From a virus: a stretch of 61,249 nt of DNA. Position 1 is the first letter of the stretch; each line of letters begins with the position of its first letter. The stretch lies in IMG/VR virus record IMGVR_UViG_3300007871_000033, positions 1 through 61,249 of that record; one strand, given 5' to 3'. The position numbers were made by a program, and so were the translations under genes. Shown in pieces: positions 6,893 through 13,542 of this stretch. A model generated the notes under the pieces. It was given only the letters and a program-made list of their open reading frames with translations, ran no database searches and was not told the origin of the DNA.

Positions 6893-7092
6893 TTCTTTAC
6901 CTCTCTAACAGGGTAGGCGGAACCGCACTTGGGGCAGAACAAATAGAAGCACTCTAGCTCATGTGAGTACCTTTCGTGTAGACCATAGTTGCACTGGTAG
7001 AACCCTGCTTGAAAATCGCACGTAGCGCCCCAATGCCCATCCCAACGTTTGGGAGTAGACAAGACCCGCTCATATGGTACGTCGAGATTCAT
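6889..7092 (-). CDS. Small protein with C-terminal zinc-ribbon half
   Basis: 67 aa. It has two isolated Cys in the first half (C25, C34) and FCPKCGSAY near the end, a typical zinc-ribbon knuckle. It does not follow the His-CysGly order of the large family. Function unknown. ATGA overlaps on both sides. Confidence 0.72.
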   Translation of the reverse strand: MNLDVPYERVLSTPKRWDGHWGATCDFQAGFYQCNYGLHERYSHELECFYLFCPKCGSAYPVREVKK

Positions 7093-7283
7093 TTCTCAAG
7101 CCTAATCTCTAGGTCGTCATAGAAACCCTCTATGCGCCTAGCTAACTCCTCATCTTCAATACCATAGAGAGGAGGATCTCCCATTACGTTCAGGAGTAGC
7201 TGTCCAAGCCGCAGGTCGGGGTATCGTTCCCACACCTGCTCAATCCGTTGCAGTATCAGCGGAATTCTGTCTGGGTCTCTCAT
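7089..7283 (-). CDS. Conserved phage hypothetical (DPDRI..RLGQLL type)
   Basis: 64 aa. The pattern IxxIExxWxxxPDLRLGQLL, then YGIEDEEL, is seen in many phage and bacterial small proteins of unknown function. Helical and soluble. It overlaps both neighbours. Confidence 0.7.
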   Translation of the reverse strand: MRDPDRIPLILQRIEQVWERYPDLRLGQLLLNVMGDPPLYGIEDEELARRIEGFYDDLEIRLEK

Positions 7284-7501
7284 TGGAAGTCCTTGTTGGT
7301 CTGGGGGAGGCTTTTCTCCAGCAAGAGCAGGTGCCTCTCGGCTTCCTTCACCAAAGTCACCATCTGGTAGCCTTTAGTCTCCGCCGACCCATAGTTGTTA
7401 GCAAAGATGTGCTGACGTAGCTCCTCTGGCTTCAACCCCTTGAGGTTGTCCAGAATGAGCCGTAGTTCCTCAACGGCCTTGAGTAAGTCATCTTTGTTCA
7501 T
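7280..7501 (-). CDS. Hypothetical helical protein (73 aa)
   Basis: Leu- and Glu-rich, probably a helical hairpin. No recognised family. It is coupled to both neighbours by ATGA-type overlaps in the minus-strand operon. Confidence 0.65.
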   Translation of the reverse strand: MNKDDLLKAVEELRLILDNLKGLKPEELRQHIFANNYGSAETKGYQMVTLVKEAERHLLLLEKSLPQTNKDFQ

Positions 7502-7686
7502 TAGAAGTCAACCTTTGCTAGCTTCTCTAGAAGCAAGTCCACCTTGGCTTCGAGGATCTCCAGGTTGAGTACCGCTATTTCCTTACGTCTCCACTCCCCC
7601 ACGTTGGGGCCGCCTATACCACAGCTTTGTGGCTTTTCTGTCTTCATTCGGTGCCGCATCGCCTCTAGCTCTTCTAGGCGGGTCAT
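7501..7686 (-). CDS. Hypothetical coiled-coil protein (61 aa)
   Basis: Charged, heptad-like N- and C-terminal helices flank a Gly-rich SCGIGGPNVGEWRRKE turn. Phage proteins of this layout often act as small assembly or regulatory factors, but no role can be assigned. Confidence 0.62.
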   Translation of the reverse strand: MTRLEELEAMRHRMKTEKPQSCGIGGPNVGEWRRKEIAVLNLEILEAKVDLLLEKLAKVDF

Positions 7687-7862
7687 ACGCCCCAGTCCTC
7701 TCTGATAAGATCCCGAATCTCTCGGGGCGTCTCGTCAACTAAAGCTGTAGCGCCTTGCTTGAAAACAACATAAGTGTGTGGCTCCTTGCGCTCTGCCAAC
7801 ACGATATTCTCCTCGTTAACGAAGATGTCTGCTCGTGTTTCCGATCCCTTCAATATAATCAT
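7683..7862 (-). CDS. Small hypothetical protein (59 aa)
   Basis: The ATG at 7862 overlaps the stop of the upstream gene, and the stop overlaps the start of the next. It begins MIILKGSETRADIFVNEENI and carries ETPREIRDLI near the end, a layout like small beta-strand FlbD-type proteins, though the similarity is weak. Confidence 0.62.
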   Translation of the reverse strand: MIILKGSETRADIFVNEENIVLAERKEPHTYVVFKQGATALVDETPREIRDLIREDWGV

Positions 7863-8230
7863 ACCTGAATCTCCACTTGCTTGTCTAGTTCATAAAACTC
7901 GGTCTCAATAATCCCGTACTTACCTTGTGTGGTAACGTTGACCATCTTCAGGTCGTAGCTTAGCCCTAGCCCAATGACCGTTACAGGGCCGTTCATCCAA
8001 GACATGGCCCCGAAGATAGTGTCACCACACTTCAGCTTAGCGGCTGCCTTGAAGGCCTTCACATCAGGGTCTAGCGAGTGCTGAGACACTTCCAGTGCGG
8101 CTACAATCCAAGGCTCCTGCTCCTCAGGGGAAAGGTCTTCCCAGGGGACGATGTCCTTGTTGTCTTTCTTGAAGATGGCGAACGTCGAATGGACGTTGTA
8201 GTTGAGCTTCCCTAATTCATCTCTGGTCAT
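7859..8230 (-). CDS. Hypothetical protein (123 aa), first gene of the minus-strand operon
   Basis: The PWEDLSPEEQEPWIVAA segment (about 29-45) resembles the WxxLxxExxxxW motif of RyR-like and HMG-like helical domains. The second half is beta-rich. No confident function. It is the first gene of a run of overlapping minus-strand genes, downstream of the palindromes at 8290-8328. Confidence 0.65.
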   Translation of the reverse strand: MTRDELGKLNYNVHSTFAIFKKDNKDIVPWEDLSPEEQEPWIVAALEVSQHSLDPDVKAFKAAAKLKCGDTIFGAMSWMNGPVTVIGLGLSYDLKMVNVTTQGKYGIIETEFYELDKQVEIQV

Positions 8231-8289
8231 GCCCTTACCATAAGTCGGGCTGTAAAGAGGTCAAGGGGGTAATGCTACTTTTATTTCTT

Positions 8290-8328
8290 ATAAAGCTTTA
8301 AAGACTACTTTTGTAAACATGTTTACAA
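8290..8328. promoter_or_regulatory. Twin palindromes upstream of the minus-strand operon
   Basis: ATAAAGCTTTA (8290-8300), shared with 4886-4897, is followed by the perfect 18-nt palindrome TTGTAAACATGTTTACAA (8311-8328). They lie between two minus-strand genes, about 60-100 nt upstream of the operon start. Repressor operators are the likely explanation. Confidence 0.5.
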
Positions 8329-8340
8329 GCACACTGTAAT

Positions 8341-8706
8341 TCACCAGCTATAGAAGCATATAAGAGGTATGCCCTTGCGCGCAGCCGCAGTTGTTACTGC
8401 GTGGGCTACAACGGTATTATCATTCTTCCAGAAGGCTATGATAGCATCTGCTTGGTCAACAGCCCTGATGTGTCCTACTAAGGACTCTTCGAGATCGTTT
8501 ACGAAAGGAGATAGCTTCACCAACTCCATTGGAAGCTCCATTTTCTCTCCCCAGGCCTTGAGACTCAGGCCGAGGTTGCTACCGGCCCTATCAAGGATGA
8601 GACTCGACGGAGGCTGCCCAAGAGCAAGAAGTAGGCAAGGAAGTATTGCATCCAAGTCCTCCGGGCTGATCGGGGAGAACATGGGCTCAATTATGAGCAA
8701 TTTCAT
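8341..8706 (-). CDS. SLOG / DUF2493-like protein
   Basis: 121 aa. The C-terminal half reads ADAIIAFWKNDNTVVAHAV then GIPLICFY, the nucleotide-binding layout of YspA/cpYpsA-type SLOG proteins. The N-terminal half is less like the family. A nucleotide or NAD-derivative ligand is likely but unproven. It is transcribed separately from the operon downstream. Confidence 0.6.
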   Translation of the reverse strand: MKLLIIEPMFSPISPEDLDAILPCLLLALGQPPSSLILDRAGSNLGLSLKAWGEKMELPMELVKLSPFVNDLEESLVGHIRAVDQADAIIAFWKNDNTVVAHAVTTAAARKGIPLICFYSW

Positions 8707-9130
8707 AGGCTTACACTATAAGCACGAATGACTTTGTTGTAAAGGCCTTTTAAGGCCCGTAGCCCTATATGGTGCCTACCCCTAGCCCTAACCCTTGGAA
8801 CGCCTCTAAGGTGCCTTCTGGGGCCTCTAAGGGACTACTGTGATTCCATCCCTGGGGGCGTTTGTATTTTGCGGCCCACTCTTACTGTATAGTGCTAAGT
8901 ACTAAACTGAATCCTTAGGGAGTTGTGGCCGGTTCGGGCACGGCCTGCCCTTCCACTTTACAATATTAGCTGCATTAGTCAAGTACTGAAATATGTTTAC
9001 ATTCTTTTACAAGTATCTTTGTCTTACCCCCTAGACATCGCTATTCTACGCGTTATAGTCCCCCAGACGCTTTGTAGGGAAGAGAATTAGAAGAGTAGGT
9101 AGAGTAGGACCAGTAGGGGCCTAGAGGCCC
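8707..9130. other. Divergent intergenic control region
   Basis: About 490 nt to the next gene at 9198, separating minus-strand from plus-strand transcription. No gene seen. Contents include an AAGGCCTTTTAAGGCC stem, clusters of CCTAG/CCCTA repeats, TTTACA boxes at about 8957 and 8993, and a GGGCCTAGAGGCCC inverted repeat near 9117. Promoters for both directions are expected here. Confidence 0.5.
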
Positions 9131-9158
9131 TTGGAAAGCTAAATACAAGAACTATACC
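9131..9158 (+). promoter_or_regulatory. Probable promoter for array 2
   Basis: TTGGAA, 16 nt, TATACC, about 40 nt before the first gene of the second array. Confidence 0.45.
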
Positions 9159-9197
9159 ATATGTAGTGGCTATGATGAGAAGAGTCCTAAATTAGTT

Positions 9198-9392
9198 ATG
9201 AATGAGATCACACACAAGCTGGATAGCCAGAACCACTCCAAGCATATCTTCACCATACGGGGACTATGCGGCTACTTCGAGGTCTACGACCTAGAGGTCC
9301 ATAAGCAGTACGACACTCCCTTCATCGAAGAAGACTACAACTGTGAAGAGTGTCTGAGGGAAGAGGGCCTTGCCTTGTTGGAGCGGCTATGA
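9198..9392 (+). CDS. His-CysGly-CxxC family protein, array 2 member 1
   Basis: 64 aa. Family residues: H16 (or H13), C24-G25, C49/C52; tail ALLERL, whose codons give GGAGCGGCTATGA, the ribosome binding site and start of the next gene. The linker is short and acidic. Confidence 0.83.
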   Translation: MNEITHKLDSQNHSKHIFTIRGLCGYFEVYDLEVHKQYDTPFIEEDYNCEECLREEGLALLERL

Positions 9393-9580
9393 AGGATACA
9401 GTACATAAGTACAGGTTCTTCTTCGGACCTCGAAGGAATGGACAAACTATAGGCTATGCTTGGTGTGGGGAGGAAACTACGTTCTATCGGCCCCTCACAG
9501 CTTTAGACCTGCTTCTGGAGCCCAACTGTGAGGCTTGTTTAGATGAGCACGCTTTGGGCCTGTTAGGAGATGCGGAGTGA
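9389..9580 (+). CDS. His-CysGly-CxxC family protein, array 2 member 2
   Basis: 63 aa from ATG 9389. Family residues: H6, C26-G27, C47/C50; tail LLGDAE. It overlaps the GTG start of the next gene. Confidence 0.82.
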   Translation: MKDTVHKYRFFFGPRRNGQTIGYAWCGEETTFYRPLTALDLLLEPNCEACLDEHALGLLGDAE

Positions 9581-9798
9581 TCAAGCATCGTCATAAATAC
9601 TTTCTGAGAGAAGGGGACTGTAGTCAGGTTTACTCTAAGGCTTGGTGCGATGTTGAGACTGTCATAGTGAGTGAAGGGGACGATAAAGTAGTATTAGACT
9701 GGGAAGAGCCAATTGCTTGGACTTTGAAATCTACCACTTGCGAAGACTGTCTAGACGCTATAGGTTTAGGTATGTTAGACGAGACCTACTATGACTGA
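9577..9798 (+). CDS. His-CysAsp-CxxC family protein, array 2 member 3
   Basis: 73 aa from GTG 9577. Family residues: H6, C24 followed by Asp rather than Gly, C55/C58. The tail MLDETYYD departs from the usual Leu-Pro end. Confidence 0.8.
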   Translation: MIKHRHKYFLREGDCSQVYSKAWCDVETVIVSEGDDKVVLDWEEPIAWTLKSTTCEDCLDAIGLGMLDETYYD

Positions 9799-9976
9799 CA
9801 TACACAAGTTCAAGTGCTTCAACGGCGATCTCTATGATGGGAAGCGTATGGAGATGTGGTGTGGTGTCACGCTGGACACTACAGAGCACGATCACTACAC
9901 CAGGGACATGGACGGCGGAACCTGTGAGGAGTGCCTAGCTGAGAGAGCGCTCTACATGCTTGCGAGGGTGCCGTGA
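9791..9976 (+). CDS. His-CysGly-CxxC family protein, array 2 member 4
   Basis: 61 aa. Family residues: H5, C24-G25, C45/C48; tail MLARVP. The start lies 8 nt inside the previous gene. Confidence 0.82.
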   Translation: MTDIHKFKCFNGDLYDGKRMEMWCGVTLDTTEHDHYTRDMDGGTCEECLAERALYMLARVP

Positions 9977-10206
9977 CTGTTCACCTCATCAATGAGACTC
10001 GCGACGAAACCTACTGTGGTATCTCAGCGAAGTTCTTTCTGGACAAGGAAAACACCACCATGTGTGGTAATGTCAAATACCTACGTGGTCCAGTCACTGA
10101 GACTCATACAGACTTCTACACCAACGTAGCTACTCATGCTGCAGAGTTTGCGGACTGTGACGACTGTATGGAAGAGTATGGCCTCATTCTACTGGAGCGG
10201 CTATGA
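9973..10206 (+). CDS. His-CysGly-CxxC family protein, array 2 member 5
   Basis: 77 aa from GTG 9973. Family residues: H4, C15-G16, C62/C65; tail LLERL. A second Cys-Gly at C31 hints at an internal duplication or alternative ligand. Confidence 0.82.
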   Translation: MTVHLINETRDETYCGISAKFFLDKENTTMCGNVKYLRGPVTETHTDFYTNVATHAAEFADCDDCMEEYGLILLERL

Positions 10207-10430
10207 CCGACCCGCCCCTACAGCTCATACATTTGCACACAACCAAAATGACGATGACTCTGACGAGTGATAAGCCCGAACGCTGGGATCGTGTCCAGTA
10301 TACCTGCTGCGGCCTAAGTGTGATGGACCCTACAGTGTGGAATGTTATTCACTCTCACCTCCTCAATAAGGTGACTTGCGAAGAGTGTTTGAGTGTTTAT
10401 GCTTTAGAGAAGTTAGCGGAAGTGCCATGA
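10203..10430 (+). CDS. His-CysGly-CxxC family protein, array 2 member 6
   Basis: 75 aa. Family residues: H10 or H12, C35-C36-G37, C59/C62; tail KLAEVP. Thr- and Met-rich N-terminus. Confidence 0.82.
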   Translation: MTDPPLQLIHLHTTKMTMTLTSDKPERWDRVQYTCCGLSVMDPTVWNVIHSHLLNKVTCEECLSVYALEKLAEVP

Positions 10431-10612
10431 TGGTTCATTCTCCAAGAGTAGGTTGGTGGTATACCAACAAGAAGCTTCAAAGGAAGGGCGGCCTTACCAG
10501 TTGCTCCCAGAGGATGTATACCTCGCGCCGGATGTCCAGGGACTGGAGCAAGGTGACCTGCAAAAAGTGCAAAGCGGAGCATGCCCTCCAGCTGCTAGGG
10601 AGCTTGCCATGA
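10427..10612 (+). CDS. His-Cys-CxxC family protein, array 2 member 7
   Basis: 61 aa; ATG 10427 or 10430. Family residues: H4, C26 (followed by Ser), C45/C48; tail LLGSLP. It is strongly basic, unlike the acidic members, so binding to nucleic acid is conceivable. Confidence 0.8.
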   Translation: MMVHSPRVGWWYTNKKLQRKGGLTSCSQRMYTSRRMSRDWSKVTCKKCKAEHALQLLGSLP

Positions 10613-10809
10613 TCCATTATCTCAAACAGAAGTATAAGAACGTAAAGGGCAGTATCTCCTTCCTCGCCTGGTGCGGGGAGGACGATGACGTGCCTCAGAG
10701 GGACCTTAGCAATCCTATCCCTCGTAAGTTCACCTACAACATCAGCAACGTGAACTGTGAGGACTGCAAGGAAGCAGCGGCCTTAGAGGAGCTGAGCAAG
10801 ATTCCATGA
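10609..10809 (+). CDS. His-CysGly-CxxC family protein, array 2 member 8
   Basis: 66 aa from ATG 10609; the longer frame upstream lies inside member 7 and is not used. Family residues: H3, C22-G23, C50/C53; tail ELSKIP. Confidence 0.82.
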   Translation: MIHYLKQKYKNVKGSISFLAWCGEDDDVPQRDLSNPIPRKFTYNISNVNCEDCKEAAALEELSKIP

Positions 10810-11003
10810 GCGTAACCCACTACCAGTTTGGTGTATCCTATATAGAGGACGAAGAAGGCTGGAGGGTGCAGACTGGTTGTGATGAGGTCCTTTACAATGA
10901 CAACGGAATGTCTGATGACTGGACTTCTGAACATTTGAGCGAAGTTGACTGCCCGAAGTGCAGAGAAGTATATTCTTTAGAGATTTTGGCCGAGGTGCCT
11001 TGA
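10806..11003 (+). CDS. His-CysAsp-CxxC family protein, array 2 member 9
   Basis: 65 aa, last member of the array. Family residues: H5, C25 followed by Asp, C49/C52; tail ILAEVP. The promoter of the next gene (TTGACA at 11000) starts at its stop codon. Confidence 0.8.
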   Translation: MSVTHYQFGVSYIEDEEGWRVQTGCDEVLYNDNGMSDDWTSEHLSEVDCPKCREVYSLEILAEVP

Positions 11004-11027
11004 CAATGAACCAAAAGGACTTACAGT
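11000..11027 (+). promoter_or_regulatory. TTGACA-TACAGT promoter, leaderless type
   Basis: TTGACA, 16 nt, TACAGT, then 6 nt to the ATG at 11034. The predicted start of transcription is at the ATG, and there is no Shine-Dalgarno sequence. Confidence 0.65.
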
Positions 11028-11033
11028 ATTATT

Positions 11034-11225
11034 ATGCAGATTAAAACACCCAGAGGAGAGGCTATCAATTCCCTCCTCAAGTCTATCGTGAATATCGAGC
11101 ATGCTATGGCGGTGGACGCTGATAGCTGGGACTACACTGACATTAGTGACGCCCGCGATGCACGCGATACCATTCGTAACCTTCTCCACACCTTCGAGGC
11201 GGAATCCGATGATGACAATAGCTAA
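11034..11225 (+). CDS. Hypothetical helical protein (63 aa)
   Basis: An acidic, helical protein with an Asp/Ala/Arg-rich centre. No family recognised. It begins a new transcription unit with a probably leaderless message, and its end overlaps the next start at GATGATG. Confidence 0.68.
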   Translation: MQIKTPRGEAINSLLKSIVNIEHAMAVDADSWDYTDISDARDARDTIRNLLHTFEAESDDDNS

Positions 11226-11379
11226 GATCGTTATTCTTGTTGGACTAGGCTTCTTTGCAGGCCAGACCTACCGTCCAGCCTCAGCTGAGGCCGGTGTAGT
11301 GGACCGAGTGGTTGAGGAGCTTCACGGAATCGCTGAGGCGGTAGACCGTGTGGGAGCCAGACTGGTTTGTCCCGAGTGA
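11209..11379 (+). CDS. Small single-pass membrane protein (56 aa)
   Basis: ATG 11209 (or 11212). The N-terminus IVILVGLGFFAGQTY is a membrane helix or signal anchor. The remainder is a short helical segment ending GARLVCPE. Reading from ATG 11101 would run through the upstream gene and is unlikely. Function unknown. Confidence 0.62.
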   Translation: MMTIAKIVILVGLGFFAGQTYRPASAEAGVVDRVVEELHGIAEAVDRVGARLVCPE

Positions 11380-11600
11380 GCCCCACCTACTGGTCTAGGT
11401 CGCAGGAACCCTTCCCTGAGGAGGATGTTAAGTACTACGCCAGGCTGGTCTCCAAAATAAGAACTGGTCTCCGCGTTATCCATACTCAAACAGGTATGGA
11501 GGAACTCACTGAGGAAGAGTACACGGAGTTCCTTATAAAGGAGTGGACTGGCTCACCTCGTGAGGGTGTGTGGACTATGATTGAGCATTTGTTAAAATGA
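11376..11600 (+). CDS. Hypothetical protein (74 aa)
   Basis: The GTG at 11376 overlaps the previous TGA; a TTG at 11367 is the alternative. A soluble acidic protein with an EELTEEEYTEFLIKEW helix. No family recognised. Confidence 0.62.
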   Translation: MSPTYWSRSQEPFPEEDVKYYARLVSKIRTGLRVIHTQTGMEELTEEEYTEFLIKEWTGSPREGVWTMIEHLLK

Positions 11601-11812
11601 CACGTTTTTGGCCCAATGACATCTATCGCGTTGCCTTCGGAGGGGGGCACATAGACATAGGCGTTTCAAAGGACTGGGTGCTCTGCATCAAGGTTCAGGG
11701 CACAGGAGAAGACAACTCGGTTAACATGTTCCACCAACTGTCCGAAGCAGACGCGCTGGAGTGTTGGATCGAGTTGCACAAGCTATTCAAGGGAAGTGAA
11801 GATGAGTCCTGA
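11597..11812 (+). CDS. Hypothetical protein (71 aa)
   Basis: Beta-rich, starting MTRFWPNDIYRVAFGGGHID. Its start overlaps the upstream stop and its end overlaps the 26-aa membrane gene. No family recognised. Confidence 0.62.
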   Translation: MTRFWPNDIYRVAFGGGHIDIGVSKDWVLCIKVQGTGEDNSVNMFHQLSEADALECWIELHKLFKGSEDES

Positions 11813-11882
11813 ACTCCAAGCCTTCCTTTTGTTCTTTGTCATCATGGGACTCTTTGCTTTAGTGCTGGGGTCTGTTAAATGA
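11802..11882 (+). CDS. Tiny membrane protein (26 aa)
   Basis: ATG 11802 to TGA 11880-11882. Almost all of it is one hydrophobic helix (AFLLFFVIMGLFALVLG). It overlaps both neighbouring genes by ATGA-type junctions, which supports it despite its size. Confidence 0.55.
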   Translation: MSPELQAFLLFFVIMGLFALVLGSVK

Positions 11883-12109
11883 AGCCCTTTGACATGTTAG
11901 TAGGTTCTGCCTTCATCCTGCAGGTGTACAACCTGTACGCGCTAGGCCAGGGACACATCCATTACGGGGTAATGGTTTGTATTTATGGACTCTTCGCTAT
12001 CTCTGAGGCCTGGGTAGCAATAGCGGACAACAGGAAGTCGTACTGGCTTTTTGTGGCCTTATCCACGTTCGGCGCGATTCAAGGAGTAATAGGATATGTC
12101 AGAGAGTAA
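11879..12109 (+). CDS. Small multi-pass membrane protein (76 aa)
   Basis: Three hydrophobic segments (about 5-22, 28-46, 53-73) separated by short loops. No family recognised; holin-like in size only. It lies in a run of small membrane genes. Confidence 0.6.
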   Translation: MKPFDMLVGSAFILQVYNLYALGQGHIHYGVMVCIYGLFAISEAWVAIADNRKSYWLFVALSTFGAIQGVIGYVRE

Positions 12110-12272
12110 AACATACACACTAGATCAACTTTCAACAATGCTTAACTGGCACAAGGCCGCCATCAAGGTCATCCTTCGAAAGATGGACGTTGACCCTGAT
12201 CTTCCTATTGAGGAAGAAGATGCTGAAGCCTTGGCCGAGAAACTAAGAAAACCCTGGCCCGTAGGTAAGTAA
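12096..12272 (+). CDS. Small hypothetical protein (58 aa)
   Basis: ATG 12096 overlaps the end of the previous gene. The N-terminus SKTYTLDQLSTMLNWHKAAI resembles the first helix pair of a helix-turn-helix, and an acidic linker EEEDAEALAEKL follows. A DNA-binding role is only a suggestion. Confidence 0.58.
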   Translation: MSESKTYTLDQLSTMLNWHKAAIKVILRKMDVDPDLPIEEEDAEALAEKLRKPWPVGK

Positions 12273-12273
12273 C

Positions 12274-12543
12274 ATGGATATTCTATTCTATTTTCTAGTC
12301 CTGGCAGCAGGATATGTCTTGGGTCTTGGAAGTCGCTTGGTCGTCAAGCAGACCCTGTCCGATTATGTGGATGCGCGAATGAAGGACCTCAACTCTGTTA
12401 CATCCTCCTATACCAACAAGGTTCAGATTCAATGTGACAAAATGGTTGAGGATGCCCAGGAGAAGGCTATCAACATCTACAAGGAAGCCCTAACAGAGGC
12501 AGCCGAGGTGGTTTTCCGCTCTGAGCCTAAAGGCTTGAACTAG
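12274..12543 (+). CDS. Membrane-anchored coiled-coil protein (89 aa)
   Basis: An N-terminal membrane helix (ILFYFLVLAAGYVLGLG) is followed by a long helical, heptad-like segment. Topology and size resemble spanin- or Rz-like or phage membrane scaffold proteins, but no family can be named. Confidence 0.6.
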   Translation: MDILFYFLVLAAGYVLGLGSRLVVKQTLSDYVDARMKDLNSVTSSYTNKVQIQCDKMVEDAQEKAINIYKEALTEAAEVVFRSEPKGLN

Positions 12544-12563
12544 CGGACCAAATGCGATATAGT
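12535..12563 (+). promoter_or_regulatory. Promoter for the metzincin gene
   Basis: TTGAAC, 17 nt, TATAGT, ending 8 nt before the GTG at 12572. Another start codon almost at the predicted transcription start. Confidence 0.5.
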
Positions 12564-12571
12564 GTAATATC

Positions 12572-13264
12572 GTGAAACTTTTTAGACAACGTGTGTGTTG
12601 TTTCGGCAGGAGACCCTTGTGTGTGTGGGGTTTCCTGCCACTTTTAATTGTGAGCATGCTCTTTCTAGCGACATCCATACCTGGTTGTAACAAAAACAAG
12701 AAGTATCTTCTTGATGGTGGCCACATGATCAAGAACGACCACGAGGTCTACTGGGAGGCTAAACACTTCCCTATTGTGGTGTTCGTGGATGAGAACATGC
12801 CTGGCCACGCTATCCTAGGTGTGTATGAAGCAGTAGAGGCTTGGAACGTTGCAGTTGGTGCTAGGGTGTTCGATCTTGTACCAATCAACTTCTTGGAGAG
12901 ACTCCCCCAGGGCTGTGGCTGGATCGCAGCTGTATACAAGGACATAAGCAACGACGGAAAGTGGAGAGGGGTTCAGAAAGAGGGGACCTCTAAGTTGTGC
13001 GTAGGCGAGGTTGCTATCCGACCCGGCACCCCTTGGGTGTACTCAGGAAAGCTGTATACACATGAGCTAGGACACGGGTTGGGCCTCGCGCACGACCACG
13101 GGGACAAGCGCTCTATAATGCACCCAACAGTGTTCTCAGATTACCCTCAGTACGTCATGCCAGATGATGTGGCCTCTGTCAAGCAAATGATGACAGCCAA
13201 CTTCAACCCCATGGAGTACACCCTCAAGTCAAGGCTTGAGAAAGCCCTTCTGGGTCTGAATTAG
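12572..13264 (+). CDS. Secreted metzincin-type zinc metalloprotease lipoprotein
   Basis: 230 aa from GTG 12572. A basic N-terminus and hydrophobic stretch end in SIPGC (C38), a probable lipobox, so the product is likely exported and lipidated. At 164-175 it has HELGHGLGLAHD, the HExxHxxGxxH zinc site of metzincins; SIM follows at about 181 as the Met-turn. Matrixin-like. A lipid-anchored protease encoded by a phage could act on host surface proteins or superinfecting phage. It has its own promoter. Confidence 0.85.
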   Translation: MKLFRQRVCCFGRRPLCVWGFLPLLIVSMLFLATSIPGCNKNKKYLLDGGHMIKNDHEVYWEAKHFPIVVFVDENMPGHAILGVYEAVEAWNVAVGARVFDLVPINFLERLPQGCGWIAAVYKDISNDGKWRGVQKEGTSKLCVGEVAIRPGTPWVYSGKLYTHELGHGLGLAHDHGDKRSIMHPTVFSDYPQYVMPDDVASVKQMMTANFNPMEYTLKSRLEKALLGLN

Positions 13265-13276
13265 GTGTTACCCCGG

Positions 13277-13304
13277 TTGACATATGCCCACTAAGACTTA
13301 CAGT
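13277..13304 (+). promoter_or_regulatory. TTGACA-TACAGT promoter, leaderless type
   Basis: TTGACA, 16 nt, TACAGT, then 6 nt to an ATG at 13311. Same spacing as at 11000-11034. The position argues against the earlier ATG at 13284. Confidence 0.6.
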
Positions 13305-13310
13305 ATGAGT

Positions 13311-13532
13311 ATGCCGCAGGTAGAACCATTTATTATTACTGGCAATAGTGCTATACTAAATGGTATGGAACAGCATCAAGAGAATATGCTAGTTCTGCAA
13401 GAAATGCTTTCGGTGCTAAGAGAAAGACAATCGGCGTGGGACTTGACCGCTAAAGAGAAAGAACGGTCGAAAAAAGGGATTGAAGCACTAGAGGCAGCAG
13501 CTGCAGCTCTATCAATCCAAATATACGCCTAA
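13311..13532 (+). CDS. Hypothetical helical protein (73 aa)
   Basis: The start is set at ATG 13311 from the promoter position; ATG 13284 would lie upstream of the -10 box. The centre and C-terminus are helical (LSVLRERQSAWDL, then EALEAAAAALS). No family recognised. Confidence 0.6.
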   Translation: MPQVEPFIITGNSAILNGMEQHQENMLVLQEMLSVLRERQSAWDLTAKEKERSKKGIEALEAAAAALSIQIYA

Positions 13533-13542
13533 GGGACGATAT

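Noticed and set aside
8369-8731. Plus-strand frame of 120 codons opposite the SLOG-like gene
   Set aside because: It is the complement of a better-supported minus-strand gene; Arg/Ser/Pro-rich shadow composition and no ribosome binding site.
13284-13310. ATG 13284 as start of the 13311 gene
   Set aside because: It lies between the -35 and -10 boxes of the promoter that fits this gene.
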